From: CAZAMB01 sp964501365
Lineage (GTDB): Bacteria; Planctomycetota; Phycisphaerae; UBA1845
Assembly: GCA_964501365.1 (NCBI GenBank)
Contig: CAZCST010000020.1
Location: 310,001 to 374,000 of the forward strand
Direction: 5' to 3'
DNA: 64,000 nt
Shown piece by piece: positions 10,701-19,295 of this stretch. How positions within the stretch are numbered: position 1 is the first letter of the stretch; the number at the start of each line of letters is the position of its first letter. The notes beneath the pieces were generated by a model. It was not told the origin of the DNA. It saw only the letters and a list, made by a program, of their open reading frames with translations, and searched no databases. Made by a program: the position numbers and the translations under genes.

Positions 10701-11926
10701 TCAACGACGACGCGTTGATTGTTGCCCTTGCTTACGTTGATTTGCGAGGCCGGCCCTGGAGTCGCCGACGCGCAAAATGCGGTTGTTCCGACAACCGTCT
10801 CTGAAGTAACCTCTACGCGGTTATTGCCGCGACCTGCGTCTCCTCCGAGTCGCCAGAATGCGCGTGCGATTCCCTGAGAATCCGTGAATATCTGGATGGT
10901 CTTTGCGCCGGGAAATACGCCCGATGCGTTCGATGCGAGTCGGCCATCGCTGCGAACCACGTTAAACGTGACCAGCTTGCCGACCAGCGGAATCCCCTTC
11001 ACACTCGAGACTCTTACTTGAATCGGAGCGGGAAGGACGCCATGTACCGGGGCGCTCTGCGCGTCGCCGGACAAGACCACCATTTGCGCCGCATTGGTGG
11101 GCACCTCGATGCGCGTTACGGCGATTTGTTGCTGGACGGAATTCCCAAGAGCGTCTCGTGCCGTCACCTTGAGTGTGTTTGCGCCCAGGCCCAGCGGCAG
11201 TTGGCGCAGGAAATAGGTTCCGTTGGAGCCAACCCCGATATCCACGATGGCGGCAACCGGCGGCTGGTCGTTGACTGCGACCTCGACTGTCATGCCGGCA
11301 AATCCGCTCAAAGCGTCTCCGACGCGCCCGGCCACGTCTGTCTTGTCGGTAGTGATTTGAGAGCCTGCTGATGGAAAATCAACAAACAACGTGGGAGGCT
11401 GGGCGTCGTGCGCCACCGTGACGGGAAACGGAGCACTCAATTTGCCATCACCAAATATCGCCGAGAGATAGAGATGATTGACGACATTCGGAAGAAGTTG
11501 CACGTCGGCGTCGAAATCGCAGCCATCGGTGGGAACAGTCACAACCTGTGCTCCACCAGTGATGCGAACGGAATGCGCCCCAGCCGTCGTTCCTGACAAA
11601 TGTACCCCAAGAGCGGCGGTTGGCGAGGGAGGCGCGTCAGCTGCTATTGAGATAATGGCCCCGCCGGGGCCTTGGAACGCACAGGCAAACAACGCGAGGT
11701 CCAGGGAGTCGACCGCGTTGTCCGATGAAAACCGAAACGCGTCGCACTCAGAGTGCCCGGGAGCCAGCGAAACAGCCTGGCAGTTCAGGAGTCGGGCAAC
11801 TTCTGCGAGATCGCGGTCGCCATCCTGATCACTGTCACCGAGCACGGGCTCTGAACGGGCCGAACCCGGGACAATGAGCACACAGGCAAGCGCGAAGGTT
11901 CGGACGAATCGCCAGAATGGCCGCAT
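7766..11926 (-). CDS. Giant secreted protein with Ig-like domains and a Cys-Cys repeat tail
   Basis: This 1386-residue protein starts at ATG 11926 with GGGAGGTG upstream and a signal peptide ending near GSARSEP. Residues 28-90 resemble a dockerin-like calcium-binding pair (DSDQDGDRDLAEVARLL and SSDNAVDSLDLALFACAF). Residues 90-500 form several Ig-like beta domains (VEVAVNDQPPVAAIVDI, GSNGTYFLRQLPLGLGANT), then a carboxypeptidase-regulatory-like domain near 500-580. From about residue 765 the protein is extraordinarily Cys-rich, with Cys-Cys doublets every 5 to 10 residues. This tail contains four 63-residue units followed by three 30-residue units. It looks like granulin or keratin-associated protein sequence by eye, but homology is not claimed. 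A disulfide-hardened or metal-binding surface structure is inferred. Confidence 0.85.
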   Translation of the reverse strand: MRPFWRFVRTFALACVLIVPGSARSEPVLGDSDQDGDRDLAEVARLLNCQAVSLAPGHSECDAFRFSSDNAVDSLDLALFACAFQGPGGAIISIAADAPPSPTAALGVHLSGTTAGAHSVRITGGAQVVTVPTDGCDFDADVQLLPNVVNHLYLSAIFGDGKLSAPFPVTVAHDAQPPTLFVDFPSAGSQITTDKTDVAGRVGDALSGFAGMTVEVAVNDQPPVAAIVDIGVGSNGTYFLRQLPLGLGANTLKVTARDALGNSVQQQIAVTRIEVPTNAAQMVVLSGDAQSAPVHGVLPAPIQVRVSSVKGIPLVGKLVTFNVVRSDGRLASNASGVFPGAKTIQIFTDSQGIARAFWRLGGDAGRGNNRVEVTSETVVGTTAFCASATPGPASQINVSKGNNQRVVVDSQAPDKLGVWVNDSCNPRAGVDVTFTVLQGGGKVDGQDAITIETSLSGHAEVGFRLGAAAGNNVIEANFPGNPNAPAVFTISGIARNESAPTTFSGLVLDNGGQPIQGATCALVIEGNTLPFVLSDLNGQFRFDAIQGSGPADVHVFGASATHVGGATGIDIPPNTYPALRYNAIIVPNANNSLPTPVLLPRLNPANARFYSTTQDTELTTEGMAGLKMIVKAGSMKIRIGSQLVAAPNGTVLSLNQVHHDDVPMPLPDGAAPPFAWTLQPGGAQFDPPVTIFYPNMSGLPAGAIANFLSFNHATGKFEIIASGHVSDDGTTIVTDPGAGISIAGWGCNCPPYSVTGQCCHCNACQECKAGLCFPAGIPCGETCCTDGQTCCEGTCIPADSVCCDGGSVCSSDETCCHGSCCLEGEECCENGCCRADEQCCGDRCISALNICCDNGTECFPPEFPQCCGSSCCVADAVCCDDECQIPGSTCCSPGHVCSPPTPHCCGESCCAEGAQCCNDVCAPPGTTCCDQPGFCPADKPQCCVETCCASDQLCCNGACAPAGSTCCSDGHVCEADQPQCCGSTCCPSDGVCCNGLCLPAGNVCCEDGVICDVDAPVCCHGDCCLTTDICCADGCHPVGTTCCGTGSCSPPNPQCCGQTCCGETDHCCGNGTCCEAELVCCGDAGCCGSDEICCNGQCLTPGSNCCLNGFCTAPNSQCCGDTCCAPADVCCPNGNCCEAGTTCCGEDGCCSADETCCNGQCVPPGGNCCPEGACTAPNTQCCGHTCCGANDDCCENGTCCEAGTTCCGDKGCCAANQVCCNGECLPPGGNCCPNGSCSPPNSQCCGDSCCAPNDVCCSNSTCCEAGTTCCGNDGCCQSDEVCCDGACKPAGTACCSDGRSFCGDVCCPANFTCCNGTCSPGSICCSDGRPFCGSVCCTTGTVCCNGSCSPGSFCCSDGRPFCGDACCNAGSLCCNGLCAPVGQACP
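7778..8047 (-). repeat. Three 90-bp coding repeats (30 residues) at the C-terminus
   Basis: Three 30-codon units start at residues 1294, 1324 and 1354, each opening with CCSDGR(P/S)FCG and containing CCNG. They are more alike than the 63-residue units and look like a shortened form of them. Confidence 0.8.
8048..8803 (-). repeat. Four 189-bp coding repeats (63 residues, Cys-Cys rich)
   Basis: Four consecutive 63-codon units begin at residues 1042, 1105, 1168 and 1231 of the giant exoprotein. Each unit carries the order CC, QCCG, CC, CC, CCEA, CCG, CC, CCNG, with constant spacing and variable residues between. The last unit ends exactly where the 30-residue units start. Confidence 0.85.
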
Positions 11927-12301
11927 GTTTCACCTCCCGGGAGTCCATCGTATGACTCGGTTGCGCAGTGCCTTCGCTGCGCCGCGAACGCACTTCAAGC
12001 ACCGTTTCCGACATCACCCAATGCGTAAACCATTCAAGGCGGGCGTCACAGATTGGAAAAAAATGTCGAAATCACGGCTCGACGGCCTTCTGACGCCTAT
12101 GAAGTGCGATCAACGATGACAAGCAGCGACCGCCATACCCCCCCCTGCAGAATTCCGAGCGGTCATGATGTTTTTTGATGCAAAATGGTGCGATTCGGAG
12201 CAAGAGCAAACCGTGGCACGTCAGTAAGGCGGCGCGGCCCAACCCCGTTCAAATGCGAGACTTAGCAATTTGCTGCGACGTGGTGCGGCCTCAATCATCA
12301 A
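11927..12301. other. Intergenic, 375 bp, upstream of the Cys-Cys gene
   Basis: I see no gene, terminator or clear promoter in this stretch. It must contain the promoter of the minus-strand exoprotein gene starting at 11926, because the next feature is the tRNA. Confidence 0.35.
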
Positions 12302-12374
12302 AGCCACCGGTCGGATTCGAACCGACGACCTGCGGTTTACAAAACCGCTGCTCTGCCAACTGAGCTACGGTGGC
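12302..12374 (-). tRNA. tRNA-Thr (anticodon UGU)
   Basis: Read on the minus strand, the sequence folds as a 73-nt cloverleaf. The 7-bp acceptor pair is GCCACCG/CGGTGGC. The D arm reads GCTCAGTTGGCAGAGC. The anticodon stem GCGGT/ACCGC encloses loop TTTGTAA with anticodon TGT. The T arm is GTCGG-TTCGAAT-CCGAC. No CCA is encoded; the discriminator is T. It is a lone tRNA gene. Confidence 0.95.
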
Positions 12375-12391
12375 GAGTTGTACGCATCGCC

Positions 12392-12419
12392 ATCGTATTG
12401 GGAATTCGTTCCGCGACAA
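12392..12419 (-). promoter_or_regulatory. Candidate sigma-70 promoter of the tRNA-Thr gene
   Basis: On the minus strand TTGTCG is followed after 16 bp by TACGAT, 17 bp before the first base of the tRNA. The pair sits between the stop of the beta-helix gene (12455) and the tRNA, which is the expected place. It is a consensus match by eye only. Confidence 0.45.
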
Positions 12420-12454
12420 CTCCCCCACACTCGCACGGCAAAACACGGGATCGC

Positions 12455-13417
12455 TCATTTCTTCCAAATGAGGTCGTTCCATTGCAAGAGCGTACCCGCA
12501 GGCAGGCGCTCCTCGAGGTACCCCGTGGGCATCGTTGAAGAAAAAATCCCGGTCAATCGCAGACTCGGCTGGTCCGCAGGAACCCCTGAATACGTGCAAT
12601 TCTCCATCACTATCCTCGGCGGGTAATCGTCGCGTTGCATGTGTTGCAGACTCCACATGTACGCGGGCCCGCGGTTTCCCTCGCTGCGACACCGGCGGAT
12701 CAACACATCCGCCGGATCAGGAGGCTCCGGCTCCACGTCGATCCCCGCCTGCGGCGACGTTCCGTTCGTGCGAGTCAAAACGCAATCCTCAATGGTCACT
12801 CCGTAATAACCTCCGACGCCATTTGCATCGCCGCGCACTCCTTTGGCCGCCACGACGCTGATTCCCTGCCGAAAATTTTCATCGCACGCCGCGCCCCGAA
12901 TCAGAATTCTTTCGCAAGGGATACGCGGAGGACCAATGAGCGGCCCCACGTAGATCCCGTCGCCTCCACTCCTTTCATAGAGTCCGCCATAAACGGAAAC
13001 ATTCTTGCACCCAAACAACCCAAGGACGTGCCGCCACTCGCTTTTGGTGTACTTGGTCTCATCGCGGTAGTCTGATTTTCGCATTCGAAAGGTGGCGCCT
13101 TGCGCATAGATGGAAACGTTTTGCACGCCCATCCCGGCGATTAGACAGTCCTCCGTCCCCTTCATTGCGCCGACGGCTGCCTCGATGACCGTTCCAGGTT
13201 CGAAATGCAAAACCAGGTCCGAACGAAGCCGCAGCGTTGCATCAAGTGTGTAATTGCCTTTTGGGACGAAGACAAGCGGACCGCCTCGATCAATGACGGC
13301 CTGAATGGACTCCTGCGCGGATAGCTGAGTCGGCGCAATCCCAACGGGCCCCCCGGCCAGACATGTCGCTTGGAATGCGATGACGGCCACGAAAAAGCAG
13401 CCAAAGCTCTTATGCAT
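12455..13417 (-). CDS. Exported right-handed beta-helix (pectate-lyase-like) protein
   Basis: The 320-residue product starts at ATG 13417, set by AAAGGAGG seven bases upstream; a GTG six codons earlier would overlap that ribosome site. A signal peptide ends near CLAGG. The sequence AQESIQAVIDRGGPLVFVPKGNYTL is the usual opening of pectate-lyase superfamily proteins. It is followed by beta-helix rungs (LVLHFEPGTVIEAA, VSIYAQGATFRM, VSVYGGLYERSGGDGIYVG, VTIEDCVL, ILIRGAACDENFRQGISVV). The GDGIYVG rung and the asparagine- and aspartate-rich turns are typical of glycosidase or lyase beta-helices of the parallel type. The substrate cannot be told from sequence. It lies upstream of the tRNA on the same strand. 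Confidence 0.8.
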   Translation of the reverse strand: MHKSFGCFFVAVIAFQATCLAGGPVGIAPTQLSAQESIQAVIDRGGPLVFVPKGNYTLDATLRLRSDLVLHFEPGTVIEAAVGAMKGTEDCLIAGMGVQNVSIYAQGATFRMRKSDYRDETKYTKSEWRHVLGLFGCKNVSVYGGLYERSGGDGIYVGPLIGPPRIPCERILIRGAACDENFRQGISVVAAKGVRGDANGVGGYYGVTIEDCVLTRTNGTSPQAGIDVEPEPPDPADVLIRRCRSEGNRGPAYMWSLQHMQRDDYPPRIVMENCTYSGVPADQPSLRLTGIFSSTMPTGYLEERLPAGTLLQWNDLIWKK

Positions 13418-13721
13418 AACGAAGCCTCCTTTCACAACGTTGTACTACAGCAAGCGATTCTCACCAAGGTCTTCGCTCGCCGGGCGCCTTCCGAAAGACC
13501 GCTCTTACAACATGAAGGGCGCGCGGGAAATCCAACCTGCGGGCAAAAAATCGAGCGTTGAATTGAAGCGAGGAATGAATGGAAAAAATTCAGGGAGAGG
13601 GCCTGTCTCGCCTTCCTTGGCGCTCGCGGTCCAACGCCATGCCTGGGAATCACTGGTTCAAGGGTTCAAACCATCTTTGCTGGAACTGACAGCAGGACAC
13701 CCAACATACGTACTCCGGGAC
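13418..13721. other. Intergenic, 304 bp
   Basis: No gene, RNA or convincing terminator is visible between the FG-GAP protein gene and the beta-helix gene, which run in the same direction. Confidence 0.35.
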
Positions 13722-15704
13722 CTATGGGCATGTGGAAATGACAAATGGATATGGTGCGCCCTTGAATGCATCGACGCAGGCCGAAATATGCGAAAAGCCA
13801 AAATCGAGTTGGATATTGTTGATGTTTCCAAACAGATCGCCGCCCGCAAGCAGCGCCCTGGCTTTGATGGGTGCGCCGGGCACGTTCTTGAACTTGTTCA
13901 CCAAAGACGCCACATCACCCAAGTCCGGCTGAGTCGTTGTGCTTGGAGGGTTGTAGGGAATCTCCACATCCCCCCAGCGAGTGGTCTTGATTTCGAGCTG
14001 CGCAGAGACGTTTACTCCGCCCGGCTGGCAATCAGGCGCGCCTTCATTGCCCTGACACACAGTGGAGAGATTCTCAACCGTATAGCTCGAACTTGGGACA
14101 ATGGCGCTCCCGGTCACATGCAGCAAAGCGACTGAACTCCAATTCTGATAATGCGGTGAACACTGGAGTTGGGAGACAAAGAACGATCCGCCACCGGAAC
14201 TTGACTCATTGAATTGAGTCGGCGGACCAACCCAGCGCTCCTCTCCTTCCATTGCAGCAAATGGGACCGAGGGGCCTGCGGCATACGGCGGATTTACGTG
14301 ATGGAGCGAATCCAGGTGAACGCGGATGGCCGTCTGCCGCGATCCATTTCCCGGCGCGAAGGAGACGAACCGGGTCTTGTCGATCCCGGTCGCATCCGCC
14401 AATGGAGGGTTAGTGGGCACGACGTGGGAAATTCCCGCGATCAAATAAACGCGACTCTGGCTTGACGCGGACACCAACAAATCGATGAATCCGTCTCCGT
14501 TGGTGTCACCCACTCCCACAGCATCAAAGCCCAGATTTTCGTTGGCGGTGGTGCTGGTAATATTGCGAAGCACTGAGCCATCGAACCCTGAATAAAGTAC
14601 GGCCTTTCCCGCGAGAGAAGCTCCCTGAGAGCTCGTGTAATGGCCAATGATCAGGTCGGCGTAACCGTCATGGTTGACGTCTCCCGCGCCGCGACCACAT
14701 CCCAGTCCCGTTGAACCGAGAGGCGGGACGATGCTCCGAATCAAACTTCCGTCAAGCCCGGAATAAACATAGGCTTTGCCGCGACCGCCGTCCGACGCGT
14801 AATCGCCAACATACACATCGCGACGTCCGTCATTGTTGACGTCTCCGACGCCTGCCACAAAAAAGACGCCATATTGCGATCCGCCCGAATCGGCATTGGT
14901 TGAAAACAGGAGTGAGCCATCGGCCCCCGAAAACACATAGGCCCGGCCAAAGCTGCCGGCGCCGGGCGCTCCAATGATCTGGTCGCCGATCGAATCACCA
15001 TTCACGTCGCCTGTGCCGGCTGTGCCGGAGCCGAAATTATCGCTCGCAGCCTCAGCATTCAGCGTTCTGATTAACGTGCCATCGGCGCCGGAGAATATAT
15101 AGGCGCGTCCGGAATTTGAACCCGAAAAGTCATTGGTGGACGCCCCCACGAGTACGTCCCCCCGGCCATCACCATTCACATCGCCTGCCCCGCCGACTCC
15201 GGCGCCGAAGGAATCCCTTGCGGCCTCGCCGACCAGGGTCAAAAGCAGTGAGCCGTCGGCCCCCGAAAACACATAAGCCCTTCCGGGATTCGTACCCATG
15301 GTGGCCGCTCCCGGAGATCCTACAACGATATCGTGAATGCCGTCCCCATTCGTGTCGCCCGCGTCCCCCACCGCATTGCCAAACGACCCGTTACCGTCGG
15401 TGGCCGGCTTGGAAATGACATGGATCATCGCCCCTGTCGCTCCCGAGTAGACGTAGACTTTTCCCTGTCCCAGGGACGGAATGATGACGTCTGTCACACC
15501 ATCCGGGGGGTTACTGATATCGACAAGCTCGGAAACGGCCCAACCAAAATTAGGACCGATTTCTGAAAAGGTGTGAAGGACGGTCACTGCCGGCTCCACA
15601 AACGTGCCATCAGCAAAGGCAGAGTTCGATCCGACAATCAACAAAATGGCCGAAAGGGGAAGTGCCGCCCGCAGCCAACCGCAACCTGCGATCCTCAGAT
15701 TCAT
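13722..15704 (-). CDS. Exported FG-GAP (integrin-alpha-like) beta-propeller protein
   Basis: The 660-residue product is read from ATG 15704, which has a GGGCGG-type site upstream; an ATG six codons earlier is possible. After a signal peptide ending near SAFADG come about seven FG-GAP repeats of some 58 residues. Six carry a calcium-binding loop (GDTNGDGIHD, GDVNGDGRGD, GDVNGDSIGD, GDVNNDGRRD, GDVNHDGYAD, GDTNGDGFID), and each is followed by a YVFSGADGSLL-type strand. The first blade is degenerate. Seven such units make one complete integrin-alpha-type propeller. Residues 430-660 form a second, unrecognised beta-rich domain with a few cysteines. It is inferred to be an extracellular calcium-dependent adhesion or binding protein. 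Confidence 0.85.
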   Translation of the reverse strand: MNLRIAGCGWLRAALPLSAILLIVGSNSAFADGTFVEPAVTVLHTFSEIGPNFGWAVSELVDISNPPDGVTDVIIPSLGQGKVYVYSGATGAMIHVISKPATDGNGSFGNAVGDAGDTNGDGIHDIVVGSPGAATMGTNPGRAYVFSGADGSLLLTLVGEAARDSFGAGVGGAGDVNGDGRGDVLVGASTNDFSGSNSGRAYIFSGADGTLIRTLNAEAASDNFGSGTAGTGDVNGDSIGDQIIGAPGAGSFGRAYVFSGADGSLLFSTNADSGGSQYGVFFVAGVGDVNNDGRRDVYVGDYASDGGRGKAYVYSGLDGSLIRSIVPPLGSTGLGCGRGAGDVNHDGYADLIIGHYTSSQGASLAGKAVLYSGFDGSVLRNITSTTANENLGFDAVGVGDTNGDGFIDLLVSASSQSRVYLIAGISHVVPTNPPLADATGIDKTRFVSFAPGNGSRQTAIRVHLDSLHHVNPPYAAGPSVPFAAMEGEERWVGPPTQFNESSSGGGSFFVSQLQCSPHYQNWSSVALLHVTGSAIVPSSSYTVENLSTVCQGNEGAPDCQPGGVNVSAQLEIKTTRWGDVEIPYNPPSTTTQPDLGDVASLVNKFKNVPGAPIKARALLAGGDLFGNINNIQLDFGFSHISACVDAFKGAPYPFVISTCP

Positions 15705-15783
15705 CTCGCATCCGCCCTTCATGATTATCACCCCTGTTCTCTCGTCGCCGACTGTAAATCGTGCAGAAACAGCCTCGTTTTCG

Positions 15784-15812
15784 TTTACCCGACGCCTCGT
15801 TTCTGCTACAAT
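15784..15812 (+). promoter_or_regulatory. Candidate sigma-70 promoter of the ECF sigma/kinase operon
   Basis: TTTACC, a 17-bp spacer and TACAAT lie about 80 bp upstream of the ECF sigma gene, in the divergent region shared with the FG-GAP gene. The match is by eye. Confidence 0.45.
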
Positions 15813-15892
15813 GCACCGAGGCCGGGCAAATGACTTCCGCCATCCTCCAAAGGCGATAAGCAGTCAAAAACCCGACAGGAGCGGCAGGATTT

Positions 15893-16480
15893 TTGAAAGA
15901 TTTTTTCGTGTCCCAAGCCTCGAACGTAACAGCGCTGCTTCAAGATATGACTGCGTCCGGCGGGTCAGAGATCGATTTGCTGTTTCCGATTGTCTATGAC
16001 GAGTTGCGAAGACTGGCCGAGCGGCATCTCAAGAACGAACGTCGAAATCACACACTACAACCCACGGCCCTGGCACACGAGGCCTATCTCAAACTTGTGC
16101 ATCAAAGGACGATTCCCTGGCAGGATCGCCTGCATTTCTTCGGAGCGGCCGGACAGGCCATCCGTCGCATCCTTGTCGATCATGCCCGGGGACTCAACAG
16201 AAAAAAACGCGCCCGGCAACGCGTGTTTCTCATACTTGATTCGCTGGCACAGGCAGAAACTGATGACTTTGCACATATCGAGGCCCTCGATGGAGCACTG
16301 CTGAAGCTGCATGCCGAGTCTCCTCGCAAGGCCCGGGTCGTGGAATTGCGGTTTTTCAGCGGATTCTCATCCGATGAGGCCGCCACCTTGCTCGGCGTCA
16401 CCACCCGGACTGTGGAACGTGACTGGCGGTATGCGCGAGCTTGGCTGTTCCGCGAACTGAATTCGTCCGCGGTCCAATAG
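15893..16480 (+). CDS. ECF-family RNA polymerase sigma factor
   Basis: The 195-residue protein has the ECF layout without a sigma-1 region. A region-2-like part is seen at about residues 20-100 (IVYDELRRLAERHLKNER, LQPTALAHEAYLKL, FFGAAGQAIRRILVDHAR). A sigma-4 helix-turn-helix lies at about 145-190 (VVELRFFSGFSSDEAATLL, TVERDWRYARAWL). The HTLQPTALAHEAYLKL phrase marks the planctomycete/acidobacterial subfamily (TIGR02999 type) that often partners Ser/Thr kinases. The start used is TTG 15893, with AGGAGCGGCAGGA upstream; GTG 15908 is an alternative with no ribosome site. It lies 10 bp before the kinase gene, so the two almost certainly form an operon in which the kinase or its targets control sigma activity. 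Confidence 0.9.
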   Translation: MKDFFVSQASNVTALLQDMTASGGSEIDLLFPIVYDELRRLAERHLKNERRNHTLQPTALAHEAYLKLVHQRTIPWQDRLHFFGAAGQAIRRILVDHARGLNRKKRARQRVFLILDSLAQAETDDFAHIEALDGALLKLHAESPRKARVVELRFFSGFSSDEAATLLGVTTRTVERDWRYARAWLFRELNSSAVQ

Positions 16481-16490
16481 GATTCACTCA

Positions 16491-19160
16491 ATGAAGGGCG
16501 ATGCACACACACCCGCCGACGAGATCTTCAACGCGGCCCTGGAGCTGGATACCGCGCAGCGCGAAGTGTTTCTCCGAGTCGCCTGCGCCCGCCAGTCGGG
16601 GCTTCAGGAGGAAGTGCAATCCCTGCTGGACGCCTATGCAAGCGCCGAGGGATTCCTGGAAAAACCACTGATGGAGTCCTGTCTCCGTAACGCGGAGGAA
16701 ATCGAGGGTGGCGATTTTGTGGGGACCATGGCGGGGCCCTATCGGCTTGTTTCGTTGATTGCATCGGGCGGCATGGGGGCAGTCTACAAGGGTCGACGTG
16801 AAGGAAGCTCATTCCATCGCGATGTCGCAATCAAACTGATCCGCAAAGGCATGTCGAATGATGCCATGCGTCGCTGTTTCCACCGCGAACGTCAGGCTCT
16901 CGCATGCCTCGAGCATCCCTATATCGCAACGCTCATCGATGGAGGCGACACCGGACAGGGATTCCCCTACCTGGTGATGGAATTGATTTGCGGCTTGCCC
17001 ATCACGGAATATTGCGACCAGCATCGGCTGAACATCCATGACAGACTTCGGTTGTTTTGCAAGGTATGCGAGGCCGTCCATTTCGCCCATTGCAATCTGG
17101 TTATCCACCGCGATTTGAAACCCGGAAACATCCTGGTCACTTCGGAAGGAAACCCCAAGCTGCTTGATTTTGGAATTGCGAGGCTGATCGGGGCAGACGC
17201 TGCTGTACCGGGAGGCAGCGTCACCCAAACCGCATTGCCCTTGATGACCCCTCGCTATGCGAGCCCGGAGCAGATCCGCGGAACCGTCACGACGACATCG
17301 GCGGATGTCTATTCGTTGGGTGTCATTCTGTATGAATTGCTTTCCGGCCGGTCCCCGTATGATCTTGATGGAAAGACACGCTATGAGCAGGATCGCATCA
17401 TTTGCGAAGTCCCACCAACTGCGCCCAGCGACAGCCTTCGAAGTTTGCCTCAACGGGCTCATCTGCCAACCCTCGACGAAATTGCCGGGCTGCGCAGCGA
17501 ACGTCCTTCGCGGCTGGGCCGAATCCTCCGGGGCGATCTCGACAAAATTGGGCTGACCGCACTGCACAAAGATCCCAGCAGACGTTACGCGTCAGTCCAG
17601 CAATTCAAAGAGGATGTCGAGCGCTACCTGGCCGGAATGCCCATCATCGCCCGCAAAGACACCCTGCGATACCGGTTGCAAAAATATGTCTCCCGTAACA
17701 AGGCGGCCTCAATTGCCACCGCAGCCTTCGTCATGGCCCTGCTTGCCGCCGTAATCGGCACGTCCACAGGCATGATCCGGGCGCGTAGCGCTCAAATCGA
17801 AGCGCAGAAAGAGCGAAATGCCGCGATCGGTGCTGAATCCGATTCTCGCGCCGTCACCAGCTTTCTTCAGGATTTGTTCGCGGCGGCCAACCCCTATCGC
17901 CAGGCGCGGGAAGTCACGGTTCACGATTTGCTCGACGACGCGGAGCGTCGAATGGCCGGGGAACTGACTGAGCGTCCTGCTGTCGAGGCCGGAGTGCGGT
18001 TCGCCATTGCAAAAACGTACGCGGGGATGTGGGAGTGGGATAAAGCCGTCCCGCACCTGCGCATAGCGCTTTCCATCAACCGACGGCTGTATGGTTCGGA
18101 CGATCGTCGAGTGGCTGATTGCCTGAGCATCCTGGGGCGGGCGTTGACATTCGCGCGAGATACCGAGGCGATCGCGATTCAGGAGGAGGGATTGGCGATT
18201 CGTCGGCGACTCTATGGCGACAAGCACCCCGACGTTGCGGAAAGCACAGGAAATCTGGGCTTTGCGCTCTGGCATGCAGCCTCGCCCCCCCGCTGGGCGC
18301 AGGCCGAACCGCTGTACCGAAAAGCCCTCACGATGTATCAGGAATCAGGCGTTCAAGACAGTCCGGACGTCGCACGCTTCACGTTCAGCCTTGGGGTGAT
18401 GCTTGCTGCGCAGGGACGATTGGTCGAGGCGGAATCTCTCTACGTGAAATCGCTGAACATGTATGCGCGGCTGCCGGTGGCCTTGGACCGGTATCGCATT
18501 GAGTGCATGCGGAATTATGCGGGACTCCTGCAGCAACTTGATCGAACCCAGGAAGCGGAGGACATGCTACGGCAGACCATGATATTCTCGCCGAAATCGT
18601 TGGATCGCACGGATTTCTATTCTCTTGGCTGGGCTATGGGGACTGTGCAAACGTCAACCGGAAAGTACCAGGAGGGGCTGGACTTCTTTCGATCCTCGTT
18701 GATCGACGGGTGTCGCCGTCTCGCCCATGAACGTCCCGCAAAAGCACCAATGTTTGACCGGCTGGCCGATGCCATGAATTCTCCGTCCGTGGATTCTCAA
18801 GTGATGTGCAAGGCATTCGAACTCCTTGCGATCGACAGGCAATTGGACGAAGCGGGTATGCTCTCCCCACGGGTCAATTTTGCCACGGCCTTGCACGGAA
18901 TCGGAGATGACGCTGTGGCCGTTCGCATTCTCGCTCCACTTGAATTAAGCGATGAATTCCGTGAAGCGACTCCACTGACGGTCGCATTCGCACAAAACCT
19001 TCTCGGAGCCTGCCTGATGGAACTCGGAGAGTGGGAACGCGCTCAGCCATTGCTGGATCAGAGCTACAACATCATTCGATCCGTTCGGGGCGTCGATCAT
19101 CCTCAAACCAGATTGGCCGCACAACGGCTCGACCGCCTGCACGAATCGTGCGGGCTCTGA
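16491..19160 (+). CDS. Membrane-anchored Ser/Thr protein kinase with TPR C-terminus
   Basis: This is an 889-residue Hanks-type kinase. Residues 83-390 hold the kinase fold: glycine loop IASGGMGAVYK, catalytic Lys115 in VAIKLIRKG, HRDLKPGN catalytic loop, DFG in LLDFGIAR and APE-like YASPEQIRG. One transmembrane helix follows at about 405-425 (AASIATAAFVMALLAAVIG). The extracytoplasmic half contains tetratricopeptide-like repeats (LRIALSINRRLYG, IQEEGLAIRRRLYGDKHPD, AEPLYRKALTMYQ, AESLYVKSLNMYARL). This architecture is common in planctomycetes and acidobacteria next to the sigma factor type encoded immediately upstream. A role in relaying an envelope signal to that sigma factor is inferred. 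Confidence 0.92.
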   Translation: MKGDAHTPADEIFNAALELDTAQREVFLRVACARQSGLQEEVQSLLDAYASAEGFLEKPLMESCLRNAEEIEGGDFVGTMAGPYRLVSLIASGGMGAVYKGRREGSSFHRDVAIKLIRKGMSNDAMRRCFHRERQALACLEHPYIATLIDGGDTGQGFPYLVMELICGLPITEYCDQHRLNIHDRLRLFCKVCEAVHFAHCNLVIHRDLKPGNILVTSEGNPKLLDFGIARLIGADAAVPGGSVTQTALPLMTPRYASPEQIRGTVTTTSADVYSLGVILYELLSGRSPYDLDGKTRYEQDRIICEVPPTAPSDSLRSLPQRAHLPTLDEIAGLRSERPSRLGRILRGDLDKIGLTALHKDPSRRYASVQQFKEDVERYLAGMPIIARKDTLRYRLQKYVSRNKAASIATAAFVMALLAAVIGTSTGMIRARSAQIEAQKERNAAIGAESDSRAVTSFLQDLFAAANPYRQAREVTVHDLLDDAERRMAGELTERPAVEAGVRFAIAKTYAGMWEWDKAVPHLRIALSINRRLYGSDDRRVADCLSILGRALTFARDTEAIAIQEEGLAIRRRLYGDKHPDVAESTGNLGFALWHAASPPRWAQAEPLYRKALTMYQESGVQDSPDVARFTFSLGVMLAAQGRLVEAESLYVKSLNMYARLPVALDRYRIECMRNYAGLLQQLDRTQEAEDMLRQTMIFSPKSLDRTDFYSLGWAMGTVQTSTGKYQEGLDFFRSSLIDGCRRLAHERPAKAPMFDRLADAMNSPSVDSQVMCKAFELLAIDRQLDEAGMLSPRVNFATALHGIGDDAVAVRILAPLELSDEFREATPLTVAFAQNLLGACLMELGEWERAQPLLDQSYNIIRSVRGVDHPQTRLAAQRLDRLHESCGL

Positions 19161-19295
19161 TCGAACGACCTCCCAGGCGACCTCTGGTGTGCAGGGTGAA
19201 TCTGTCCAAATCACCGGGATTCCGACATAATCAAACCTGGTAACCGGTTTGCGCGGCATGACAATATGGATCGTTAATTTTCAGGTGAAATCCAA

